Source: Quillaja saponaria (Eukaryota; Streptophyta; Magnoliopsida; Fabales; Quillajaceae). Taken from it: a DNA stretch of 64,000 nt. Below are positions 11,800 to 22,159 of this stretch, one piece after another (position 1 is the stretch's first letter; the number at the start of each line of letters is the position of its first letter). Where the stretch lies: positions 10,354,001 through 10,418,000 of the forward strand of contig CM055607.1 of assembly GCA_029379385.1 (NCBI GenBank), given 5' to 3'. The notes under the pieces are model-generated. The model was not told where the DNA came from. It did not search any database and saw nothing but the letters and a program-made list of their open reading frames with translations. The translations under genes and the position numbers were made by a program.

Positions 11800-14129
11800 G
11801 CATTACTAAATGCAAAGTTTATGTATGTCTTTTAAGCATTAAATAAATGATAAATGTCTTGTTTGTATGTGTTCAAGAAAGTAAATTTTTAACTGCTTTC
11901 ATATCGACTAAACATTTTTTTTTCAGTTTTATGTTCAATATGTTTACTCGTTGCATTTTGATCTATTTGCTTTTAGACAAAAGAATTATAGGTGAGATTT
12001 AATCATGTAAAAGCTAATACTTTTAGAGGAAAATTGTTTTTTCAACATATATGAAATTTGAATTTTTATGGACAAGCTGTTATTAAAAACTTGAATTAAT
12101 TGAATTGGATTGAGTATTTTAATTAAAAATTTTGAGCATTTCTCAAAATTAAATTAATCAGGATGAACATAAGATGACTGCTGACCCAAATAGAGTAATT
12201 CATTTCCTATCAAAATCTATCCTTAATCAAACCCAATCCCAAACAAGAGGAAAAGAAAGAACTTGGGCACAAAACACCCCCACAAATTGCAAGTGTTAAT
12301 ATAAACTTCTACATTAACACAAACAAATGGGATGAAGTTGGACAGATTAAAAATAAGAAATATGATTTGGACTACTTACAAGGTAAATTAAAACATAGCC
12401 TACATAGGAATTTGCTCTCCGTGACAATATGTATCATTTTAACGGTCAATGGTGTCTTGTTAGTTTATCTATCTATCTATTTTTTCAGTCCAATTAAACA
12501 CAAATTTTTCACACCGTAATTAAAAAATTTATATGAATTTACACTTTAGCCTTTCTCAAAAAAAGTGATTACTAACCAAAAAAATTAAAAATATTACAAC
12601 TAGAGTATACAAGTAGAAAGTAACATACACATTGTATCAAATTTGATCCATCGATCATGATGGATAGATCCAATTCATCTTGATTTTATTTTTTCTTTAA
12701 AAAAATAAAATTATGCTTCAAAATTTTTATATTAGTTAAAATGGAAGAAATTGTAAATCAAAATAAACTAATAAATTTATTTTCAAAATATTATTTTAGT
12801 AAACTATCTAAATTTTAATAGGCAATGATGGATACTAATATTTTAATTTTTTATTAAATTTTCTTATATGGACCTGTAACAACTATTTAAGTAAATAATT
12901 AATAAAAAAAATTAGATTATTAAAGTAAATAATTGATTTTGTCAACTCTTGATATTATTTTATTTTATTATATAGTGTTAGAAATGAAACGGATTATAAA
13001 AAATCTGATCCAATTCAATCATTCATGGATCATGATCTAACCTAATATAAATTAAAAAATTAATTTAACAAGTTAAATATTATCTAATCAACTAATGTTA
13101 TGGGAGAAATAAGTTAGTTTAGTAATCATGGATTTGTTTTTCCATCTAGTTGGCCTGCCGCAATTGTCTTCTTGTGCATAATTTGAAATAATTTTAGCAC
13201 ATTTAATTGATTCCCCTAATTCATAGCTAGCTAGTATGTAGCCTGGTCCTAGGACAAATCGATGGGACCTTTTTGGAATAATTTGTTAGTAATCTAGATT
13301 TGTTTTAAGGATTTTCTAATGATCGTGTCATTGTTAATAATTTATAAATTAAAAATTTGTAGTAATTTATAATATTTATTATGTAATTTAATTATGATTT
13401 TTGTATTATTAAATATATTTATTATTAATATATTTATAATAGCTAACCAATATCCTGAAGATACTCATAAAAAAAAATAAAATTAAATATACTAAGTTGT
13501 TTATGGTTTTGGTGAAATAAATATGAGAAATTTAACGTGCCTGAAAATATTAAATATAATACATGTAATTATTATTAGCTTTTAATAAAGAATTAAAAGA
13601 ATATACTAAGATGCTATTAATATTCAAAAGTTTAAAATATTTGAAATTTTATGAAATACGAATTAATGAGATTTTGTCTTTATCACTCCAATACAACCCT
13701 CGTTATTTGAGATGTCCAGTTGGAGGTTATCGAAAAAGTCTTGGACAATGTGACGTGTACACTTTCTAAGTTATCAGGCGCCACAACACCTGTTTAAAAA
13801 TTTATATATTCGTATAATAATTCTTTATTTTCTCCTTTCTTTAAAAATGTATTAAATTTATTTTTACTCCTAAACTTTTTTTTTTTAAATATAGTTTTTT
13901 TTTCATGAGTAAAAATAAATTCAATTGTTTCATGTAATAATAACAAAGAAAAGATCAAATAATATCTTCATCCCGGAATAAATTTTGTCCCATTAACATC
14001 ACCACCAATGAACATTACAAACGTGTTGAAAATTGAAAAGAAATTGTTCTAAAAAAATATTTTTATAATGAAATGAAAAAAATATAATACATGAAGGACT
14101 ATAAATTAATGTCATATTGCCTTCAAATA
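11800..14129. other. Intergenic spacer
   Basis: No gene is visible. About 12170-12460 is shared with 17890-18240 and, in part, with 26020-26270, where it has been joined to a truncated Kunitz gene. About 13130-13300 carries the cluster module with TAGTAATCATGGATTTG and CATAGCTAGCTAGTATGTAG. About 13500-13800 carries the second module noted at 8.9 kb. Confidence 0.6.
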
Positions 14130-14312
14130 ATTTCAAACGTGTCCCACGAAACGTTAAAATATTTTCAGTGGTTATCCACATTCCTTGTTGGTATCTAGTC
14201 CACAATAAATTTCTTACTCCTTCCCTTGGAGATTTAACACATTTACAAGTTAACCAACAGATTCAAAAGAAAAAAGAAAATGAAGAAAACTAGTCCACTA
14301 CTACAAAATTAA
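14130..14312 (+). pseudogene. Kunitz gene relic: promoter plus first ten codons
   Basis: The segment matches the promoter and start of the 11.0 and 16.9 kb genes: TTCAGTGGTTATCCAC, a decayed TATA (ACAATAAATTTC), CTTCCCTTGGAGAT, then CAGATTCAAAAGAAAAAAG and an ATG at 14280. The frame reads MKKTSPLLQN and stops at 14310-14312. The rest of the gene is absent. It is a 5' remnant left by a deletion or partial duplication. Confidence 0.88.
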
Positions 14313-14525
14313 CCGACAGATTTAACTCAATTACAAATAATATTAGAATATTATGCTTAAATAGATTATTTATTTTATAAATCTTATATTAATTATTTTC
14401 TTAATTCTTTTTCTATCTTAAGAATTAAAACATATTATCAATTTAATTTTTTATTATATTTACTTTTTTCTTAATTACATTAACCTAGAATAACCTTTAG
14501 TTAATATTTCCTAGTATAAAAATAT

Positions 14526-14690
14526 GAAGTCTTCATTTTTTGTTTTTTTGGGAAGGCTTAGTATTTCTTGGTTCATGAATTAGTTCTAAGGAGCTTGTAT
14601 TTATAGTGCATCAATGTGGATGTAAAGTTTGAATTATATGATGCATTACGTAGGATTATATTTCAAGAATATGCATGTTAAAAAAAATGA
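14526..14690 (-). pseudogene. Kunitz gene relic: promoter and start (MKTS type)
   Basis: On the minus strand an ATG at 14534-14536 gives MKTS and then leaves the family. Upstream of it (higher coordinates) lie a TATA-like GCACTATAAATAC near 14597-14610 and GATGTAAAGTTTGAA-type sequence. The order matches the promoter of the frameshifted gene at 4.3-5.0 kb (CTATAAATAGAAGC-like TATA, then TGTAAAGTTTGAA in plus orientation). The body of the gene is gone. A sister relic is at 23.05 kb. Confidence 0.7.
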
Positions 14691-16806
14691 CAGGCATGTC
14701 AGCCAAATTTAATAGAAAATTTTATATATTCTATTAAATATATAATGTGCTCATCCCAATGGTATATCAAATTAAACTTTATATATTTAAGTGGTTCAAA
14801 ATAGTTTTATTTATCAATTTCTTTTCTCGTAATAATGTTATTTATGCATCTAATATACAAAATATTTATTCCTCTATTAGTACCAACTTGTGTTCTAAAT
14901 GTTATCATAATTATTGATCATTTTATTTGTTTTTATTTACTCATCACCGAATTACTTATCTATTTGACATTAAAAGTTTAGAAAGCGAAAAGTTGTTTAT
15001 TAATATTAATATATTAAAAATAAATTCAGAAAAGAACACCACACAAGCTGATTGTGTTCACTTAATAATCTACATGATTAATGTTTCTGGCTTTTTTTAT
15101 TTTTTAATTAATTGAATAAAATTTCGAGTCGGAGACAACTTTTGATGTCGAAAATAGAGATTAAAGATTCGATTTTCCACATATATTGACAAGTGGTGTT
15201 CGATTGTCCAACGTTAAAATGATATTTCGTATTATTTTTTGTCATTAGATATATAATAAACAGATTCCCTTGCAATTTATGAATGTTTGGTTTGGTCCCA
15301 CCTTATCTCAAGTTCCCCCTTTTTTAATCAGTATATGCAGTCAGTGCTAAAATTACATGATAATTCTCACATTTTTTATTATAATTAATTTATATTCATC
15401 TAAATCTGTTTATCTTCTATATTAAAAGTCAGAATATTTTATACTGTCATTTATATTTATTTATCTATATAATATAAGCCTATACAAGCTTTGTGAATAA
15501 TGTAATTGTATAAATTATTGACTTAATATTTGATTTGTTGTTCATGAGTTAAATATATTTTGATACTAGAAATATTTTATACGGGACCATTTTATTTTTA
15601 TTGAAACTTTGTTTTTCTGTGTAAAATTAATTTGATTAAATGAAAATAGTTTAACTATTTACGTGAGTGTGAGTGTGAGTCTTATATACGTGTAGAACTC
15701 AAGTATTAAATAACGAATTATATCAATGTCATGTTACTTCTCTCTTATTTTTTGTATGCTTTTACTTTTTATATAATTCTTATTATTATCTATCTCTTCT
15801 TCACTCTATCTTTTTGCACTCATGAAACACTCAAAAACGATTTTTATTTCTCTCAAAATTTTCTCATATTCACAGTCTTGATTGGTGTTTTTCTAAAAAA
15901 AATTCCTAGCACTAATTAAAACTTTTTAATTTACTCTCTATACTTTATAAACAATAATATACCTTATTTTACTCGTACTCTTAATTTTTTTGGTATTTTT
16001 TTAAAATTATTTTTCTTAAAAAATTATTATAATGACTAATTCTTTGAAATTTTTTTTATTGTTTATTAGAGATGATCAATTATATATTTATATAAAGGAG
16101 TAAATTAAAATAAGTCAGCAATTAGTAATGGTGGCAAATTTCAAAAAATAAAAATAAAATGCTAGATCAATAAGAAAGATATATATGCATTTTCAAAATA
16201 AAAAAATAAAAAAATATGTAAAAAATTATATTTTCAAAATTAAAAATTTATAATATATAATATAATTGTCGAAGAATAATATGCTAATATACATAAGATA
16301 AAAATTAACAGGGATAGATATGTGCACTAGTGATGTCAAGGGATCCTATTAAAATTTTATTATTTTAGGACTTTGTCTTTCTCCAATCCAATACTTTATC
16401 AATACAACTAACGACTAATTGATATTCTTCAATGATTTACATGTTTTGGTTTGTTTTTTTTTTTTTTTTTCCTCTTTCCTCTTTCTTTCTTTCTTTCTCT
16501 AACCAAATGCACTATTGTTGTCAAAGATTTCAAAAAAGTTGCTTCTAGAGAGATTTTTGTTTTTTTTTGTTTTTATAATGACAAAAATTTTGAGACTATA
16601 AAATTTTTGGTTATTTAATCATTTTCTATGGTTAGTGATTACAAATGTTTTAAAAAATTTAGGACAAAATTGACAAAAAAAAAAAAAAAAAACTTTTGTA
16701 GGACTATAAATGTCATGTTGCCTTAAAATAACTAGAAACGTGCTCCATGATTCTTTAAAATATTCAGTGGTTATCCACATGCCTTGTGGGTATCTAGGAG
16801 CTACCA
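14691..16806. other. Intergenic part of a duplicated block
   Basis: No gene. This stretch is homologous to 23200-25650, with the same order of words such as CACCGAATTACTTATCTATTTG, GAACACCACACA, GTGAGTGTGAGTGTGAGTC and CAAGGGATCCTATTAAAATT. It also contains TTTCAAAAAAGTTGCTTCTAGA near 16530, which resembles the first bases of the window. Confidence 0.7.
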
Positions 16807-16815
16807 CTATAAATT
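16807..16815 (+). promoter_or_regulatory. TATA box of the 16.9-kb Kunitz copy
   Basis: CTATAAATT lies 67 bases upstream of the ATG, with the same surrounding sequence as at 10979, so the promoter is preserved even though the coding frame is broken. Confidence 0.7.
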
Positions 16816-16881
16816 CCATACTCCTTCCCTTCGAGATCACTAACTCATTTACAAACCAACAGATTCAAAAGAAAAAAGAAA

Positions 16882-17551
16882 ATGAAGAAAACTAGTCCAT
16901 TACTACTAGCACTCTCTGGCTTTATAATTCTGTTTTACTTCATATCCGCAAAACCATTTCTTGCTTCTGCTGAGCTTGTGTTGGACTCAACTGGTGAGCC
17001 ACTTCAGTGGTCTACTAACTACTATGTCTCACCACATATTTGGGCACTTGGAGGTGGTCTTAGCCTTGGTACCCATAACAACAACTCCTGTCCACACTAT
17101 GTCATCCAAGAAAGATTCGAAGTTCAAAAGGGACCTACCAATAAAATTTTCACCTGTATTTTCTCTTTTTCTTTTTGTCACCACAAACACTCCTCTAACC
17201 ATCCAGACGATTAATGAAACGGAGTGTATAGAATCCCTGGTGTGGAAGCTTGTGAAAGAATCAACTGGGTTGTGGCTTGTGTCTACTAACGGTACTGTTT
17301 CACCAGGGACTGAAGGAATCGCTAGTAGGTTCGTGATTGAGAGTATCGGAACATCACTTCCTGTCTACAAGATTTCTTTTTGTCCCAATAATATCCCAAC
17401 TTTGTGTAAGGGTCTTGGAAGGTATTTTTCTGAGGATGGTGTAAGGTATTTGGCTTGGGGTAATGAAATCGAACCATTCCCAGTCGTGTTCTTTAAGGAA
17501 ACAAGTCTTTCAGCTACAACTTCCTCACAAGTTATTCAGACTGTAGCTTGA
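16882..17551 (+). pseudogene. Kunitz-type protease inhibitor, 1-bp frameshift
   Basis: The frame opens with MKKTSPLLLALSGFIILFYF, a signal peptide, and follows the Kunitz signature VLDSTGEPLQW, YYVSPHIW, GGGLSLGT and CPHYV. After FEVQKG it leaves frame and stops at 17214. From about 17130 to 17551 the next frame carries the rest: LPIKFSPVF, TECIESLVW, YKISFCP, TLCKGLG, EIEPFPVVFFKE and SQVIQTVA. Against the 11.0-kb gene there is one extra base in 17126-17136 (CAAAAGGGACC against CAAAGAGGCC), plus an in-frame loss of one codon in the IWALGGG segment. Apart from that base the copy is intact and very similar to the 11.0-kb gene, so the break is young or could be an assembly error in an A/G run. 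All four cysteines are present across the two frames. Confidence 0.93.
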
Positions 17552-17589
17552 AAACGTATGTATGCATGTCCATGTACCGCAGAAACGTC

Positions 17590-17595
17590 AATAAA
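17590..17595 (+). terminator. poly(A) signal of the 16.9-kb Kunitz copy
   Basis: AATAAA is 39 bases past the stop, the same offset as in the 11.0-kb gene. Confidence 0.6.
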
Positions 17596-17599
17596 TAAT

Positions 17600-19041
17600 C
17601 TTATGTATTGAGACACATATAACTGCATGACTTAATGCAAAGTTTATGTGTGTCTTTTAAGCATTAAATAAAATAATAATGTCTTATTTGTATGTGTTCA
17701 AGAAAGTAAATTTTTAACTCCTTTAATATCGACTTAACATTTTCTTTCAGTTTTATGTTAATGAAAATTGTTTTTTCAACATATATGAAATTTGAGGTTT
17801 TATGAACAAGCTGTAATTAAGATTTTGGATTTATTGGATTGGATTGACTATTTTAATTAAAACATTTAAATATTTCCGAAATTAAATTAATCAGAATTGA
17901 ACATAAGCTGTTTCAGAAGAGCAATTCATTTCCAAACAAAATCGATCCTAATTAAACCCAATACCAAACAAGAGAAAAAGAAAGAACTTGGGCACAAAAC
18001 ATCCCACAAATTGCAAGTATTAATATTAACTTTTACATTAACACAAACAAATGAGATGAACTTGGACAGATTAAAAATAAGAAATATGATTTGGACCAAT
18101 TACAAGGTAAATTAAAACAAATCCTACCTATCTACCCAAAAAAAAAAAAACATAGGAATTGGCTCTCCACTAAAAGTATGTATCGTTTTAATGGTGAATG
18201 GTCTCTTGTTAGTTTATGATATTTCTACTAATTTTTTTAATTCAATTAAACTAAGATTATTCACTCCTTGATTAAAAAAATTTATATGAATCTCAACATG
18301 TTAGCTTTAAGACCTTCTTCCATAAAATATGTTTTATGGAACACGTACGTTTGAAATAATTTTAGCACATTTAATTGATTCCCCTCATTCATAGCTAGCT
18401 AGTATGTAGCCTGGTCCTAGGACAAATCGATTGGACCTGTTTGGAATAATTTGGGAGTAATCGTGGATTAATTTGTTTTAATTTCTAGGTAGCCGTCACT
18501 GTCTTGTGATGAAATCCAGATAAATTCAATACCAACTGTTTCGGATAAAATTAATTAACCATGTCATTGCTATTAGTTTTTACCAAAATAATTTAAAGAA
18601 TATACTGAGATGCTATAAATATCCAAAGGCTCAAAATGTTTTGAATTTCATGAAATATGAATATAAAATTCTGTCTTTATCAATCCAATATGGAGTCCCT
18701 CATTATCAACGGTGTCCAGTTGAAGGTTACCGGAAAAATCTTAAGCAACATGAAGTGTAAACTTCTAATTAACGGAAAAATCTTAAATAACATGAAGTGA
18801 AAATTTCTAAGTCCCACAACACCCATTGATATGTACAGCACGCGATTTGCTTGTAAGTGTGTATTTAATAATCCTACAAACTTCAACTTATAAGTGAAAG
18901 ATTATTAAAAGAAAAAAAAAATCAAAAATTTATTTATTCATGTATTTTTCTTCTTTCTCAAAAAATATAATAGACTTATTGTCTTTTTTCTTTTAGGAGT
19001 AAAAGTAAATTAGCTAGATTGTTTCATATATATTTTTTTTT
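17600..19041. other. Intergenic spacer with cluster modules
   Basis: No gene. About 17890-18240 repeats 12170-12460. About 18330-18500 is the TAGCTAGCTAGTATGTAGCC module. About 18590-18905 is the TGCTATAAATATCCAAAGG module. All of this corresponds in order to 26020-26930. Confidence 0.6.
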
Positions 19042-19206
19042 GGTAGTGGTGGGCTTAAACATGGCACCATTAACAACACCACCAACACCACCAACACCAT
19101 ATACATATATATATGCCCACTCTATGTGAACCAAGAAGGATTGGAAGTCACAAATGGCAGGCCATTTTTATTTTTATCTGTATTTTCTTTCTTTTATGAC
19201 AACATT
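19042..19206 (+). pseudogene. Decayed Kunitz exon fragment
   Basis: The sequence follows the middle of a Kunitz coding region base by base with decay: GGTAGTGGTGGGCTTAAAC (for GGGLSL), GGCACCATTAACAACACCACC (for GTLNNNS), TATGCCCACTCTATGTGA (for CPHYV, now with a stop), CCAAGAAGGATTGGAAGTC (for the QEKSEV region) and TTATCTGTATTTTCTTTCT (for SPVFSRF). A CCAACACCA-rich and TA-rich insertion sits in the middle. No flanking coding sequence remains. Confidence 0.8.
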
Positions 19207-21016
19207 GAAATGATTTCTTTGTGAATTTAAATTTTTTGTAAACTCACATTCTTATTCTTTTCTTTCCCAAAAAATCTTAAAATATTAAAAAAGTATTATC
19301 AAACCGGTCAAATTTTTTGTTTCACATCCATAAATCAGTAAGAAAATAAAAAAAGAGTTACCCAAATGAGTAGACGAAAATCTGCTTCAATATATACAGC
19401 AGTGCAAAATCTCACGAGAGACGAATATTGTTTTGAACAATGCTCATACGCCCTGAATTCAAAACATCTTTAGGCCTGTCAACTTGAATTTGGACTCCTA
19501 TTACGGAACACACAACTAATACAAAGTCATTAACTCTTACATGGAATTTGAGCTTGAAATAAAAATGCAGGCTACATGCGTTAACAGAAAATTTGTATGA
19601 ATTTGATCTTCAGCCTTTCTCAAAAATTTTAAACCAAAGAGATCTGGTTGGGGCTAATACCAATTAATGGGACCATGTTAGAAATAATTAAGTTAGTTTA
19701 GTAATCATGGATTTGTTTCTCTATCTAGTTAATTCGCCTGCCGCACTTGTCTACTTGTGCATAAATTAAAGTTTTATGGATCACGTTTGAAATACTTTTA
19801 GCACATTTAATTAATTCCCCTAATTCTTAGCTACATAGTATTTAGCCTGGTCCTACGACAAATCAATTGGACCTGTTTGGAATCATTTGTGAGTATTCGT
19901 GGGATTAATATGTTTTAATTTCTAGATAGCCATCATTTTCCTGTTTGGTACCGTGGCAAGGTAGACATCATAATCAGAAAAGTCTAAGATCATTGTAAGT
20001 CAAAAGTACTGTCTGTTTAAAATTTTGGATGGCCCAAAAATAATGGTTTGAGACTATGATTAAAGCTGTTTTGTGTACAAGAAATACCAAAATTAACTTT
20101 AAACTGTTTGTACAAATTTATAAAATTGTTTTATTTTTTATTCAATTTTTATATTTAATTCAGTTTTAATTGAAAGTAAATTTATTTTTTATTTTTAAAT
20201 GAGATTAAATGTAAATAAATTAAATAGAATTTTAATTAATTAAAAAATATATTAATTGTAATTATACCTCCAATTAAATTAACAATTGAAATTATAATTT
20301 ATAAAATAAGACTAAAAATTAAAATTAGTTATTAAATTTAAAATGACACCTATGATTAAAAATCACAAATAAGTCTATTAATTATCTTAAATTATAAATT
20401 CAACGACGTCTAGCTAAAATAAGTTAATCTTTGACATGTATCACGAACTTTTTCCATTGAGCATGGATTTGGAGAATGGATCTTCATATCATCTTTATCT
20501 CTGAAGTTCTCTTTCTCTAATGTACTCCTCTCTTAGATAGGAATGAGAATTTATAAAGAATTTTAATCCCATAGGCAGATAGAATAAATAAATAAATAAA
20601 ATTATTTGACAGATGGCCAACTGTCAACTTTTTATAAAATAAAAAATAAGAAATGGAGGGGACAGATTGGGTATAAAGAGAAAAATGTAAGGATAATTTG
20701 ATAAAATTAGGCTAAGGATACAGTGAAAATTATGAAAAAAAGACGGGGACTAAACAAGAAAGGGAAACATTGTATCGCGGCACATCAAAGAAGCTGAGAA
20801 ATTGCAGCTTCTTGGCTGCGGCTGCGGCTGCAGTTGATGCCGCGGGAATTAAGGGACCATCGATGAATTTATTTTTCCATAATCGGCAATTTTCTTCAAG
20901 TTTGTAATTTTAAGTTAATTAGTTCTTTGAAATAACATCGTGTTTTTTTTTCCTTCGTAAATTGAAAGTTTAATATTATCTGAACTTCTTTTAATCAAGT
21001 ACTACCACCATGCTAC

Positions 21017-21051
<35 letters not shown>

Positions 21052-21360
21052 GTAAATCAAAAAAGAGAAATATTTTGACTATACTAAACGAAGGTTAGAT
21101 AAATTATTCCCGACAAAATAAAAGGAACTAGAGAAGAAAGAGAGACCTCCCGAACTTTGATATATGCGAGGAAATGAAGAAATTGTTTGTTTATTGGAGG
21201 TTTGATGCTCTGTACGTATTATGCTAGAAAATAAAATAAGAGAGAAAAATAAACAAATTAAGCAAAAGTTTTATTTCTTTTTAACTGAACGAAAATTACG
21301 GAACACACAACAACTTATAAAAAAGGGCACAATAACTCTCACGGTTATTGCTTTTCACTC
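19207..21360. other. Intergenic spacer
   Basis: No gene. About 19660-19930 carries the cluster module (TAGTAATCATGGATTTGTTTC, then TAGCCTGGTCCTACGAC). About 20745-20865 is a short GC-rich island with three GGCTGC units in very AT-rich surroundings. An (AT)n tract follows. Confidence 0.55.
21021..21047. repeat. (AT)n microsatellite
   Basis: About 13 uninterrupted AT units. Confidence 0.9.
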
Positions 21361-21366
21361 TTTATT
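21361..21366 (-). terminator. poly(A) signal of the 21.4-kb Kunitz gene
   Basis: TTTATT on the plus strand reads AATAAA on the minus strand, about 47 bases past the stop at 21413-21415. Confidence 0.55.
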
Positions 21367-21412
21367 CAAGTACCTTAATTACTCCATTATGCACTGAGTA
21401 ATCATAATCGCC

Positions 21413-22081
21413 TCAGGCAACACTTTGAATATAGTTTGAGGAAGTTGAAGATGCCTTTTGGAACACAACTGTGAATGGTTTGATTTTATCACTCAGGGCC
21501 AAATATCTTTTACCCTTCTCCTCCTCATCAGAATACAATCCAAGAGTATTACATATAGTTGGGACAAGCCCAGGACAGAAAACAAGATTGTAGGCAACAA
21601 TTTCAGCTTCTTCACTTGTCCTCTCTATCTTAAACATGCTAACGATTCCATCAATACCTGGTGATGCAATACCATCAGTACCCAGAAACCATATCCCTGT
21701 ATATTCTTTGATAAGCCTCCACACTTTGGAGTCTACACAAGCTGTTTGCGCTATCGTTCGGATGTTAACATTAGTGGACGTGGCGACGAAAGGTAATTTT
21801 GATGACACAGGTGAAAATGTTACTGGGAAGCCCCTTTCAACTTCGGAAGTTTCTTGGGTGACATATAGTGGGCAGGACTGGTTTCTATGGGTGCCAAGGC
21901 TAAGGCCACCACCACTAGGTCCCCAAATATGGGGTAAGACATAGTAATTAGTAAACCACTGGAGTGGCTCACCATCTGTGTCAAGCACAGGCTCAGCAAC
22001 AGCAAGAAATGGTTTAGTGATGAAGGGAAAGAGAATTAGGAAGCAAGAGAGTACTAGTAGGGGACTAGTTGTCTTCTTCAT
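21413..22081 (-). CDS. Kunitz-type protease inhibitor, intact
   Basis: A 222-residue secreted protein. The signal peptide is residues 1-29 (MKKTTSPLLVLSCFLILFPF onward, ending AVA). The Kunitz signature VLDTDGEPL with YYVLP follows, then GGGLSLGT. Conserved cysteines are at 70, 115, 169 and 177. The reactive-loop region reads SPVSSKLPF, with Ser at the aligned P1 and a Lys two residues on, so specificity is unclear. An acidic insertion, SDEEEKGKRYLA, near residues 184-195 is not in the neighbours. The open frame runs 61 codons further upstream to 22264, but that part contains the TATA box and does not look like a signal peptide, so I place the start at 22081. It belongs to the MKKTSP group, on the strand opposite most of that group. 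Confidence 0.95.
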   Translation of the reverse strand: MKKTTSPLLVLSCFLILFPFITKPFLAVAEPVLDTDGEPLQWFTNYYVLPHIWGPSGGGLSLGTHRNQSCPLYVTQETSEVERGFPVTFSPVSSKLPFVATSTNVNIRTIAQTACVDSKVWRLIKEYTGIWFLGTDGIASPGIDGIVSMFKIERTSEEAEIVAYNLVFCPGLVPTICNTLGLYSDEEEKGKRYLALSDKIKPFTVVFQKASSTSSNYIQSVA

Positions 22082-22141
22082 TGTTTTTAATCTGTAGGTT
22101 GGTGTATGAATAAGATAATGACCTCCAAGGGAAGCAGTATG

Positions 22142-22151
22142 AAATTTATAG
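22142..22151 (-). promoter_or_regulatory. TATA box of the 21.4-kb Kunitz gene
   Basis: The minus strand reads CTATAAATTT about 61-70 bases upstream of the ATG, in a CTACCACTATAAATTTCATA context shared with the 11.0 and 16.9 kb genes. Confidence 0.7.
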
Positions 22152-22159
22152 TGGTAGCA

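Noticed and set aside
15731..15919. 62-codon hydrophobic frame
   Set aside because: T-rich codons (F, L, I, Y) come from base composition. The paralogous region at 24240-24400 does not keep the frame.
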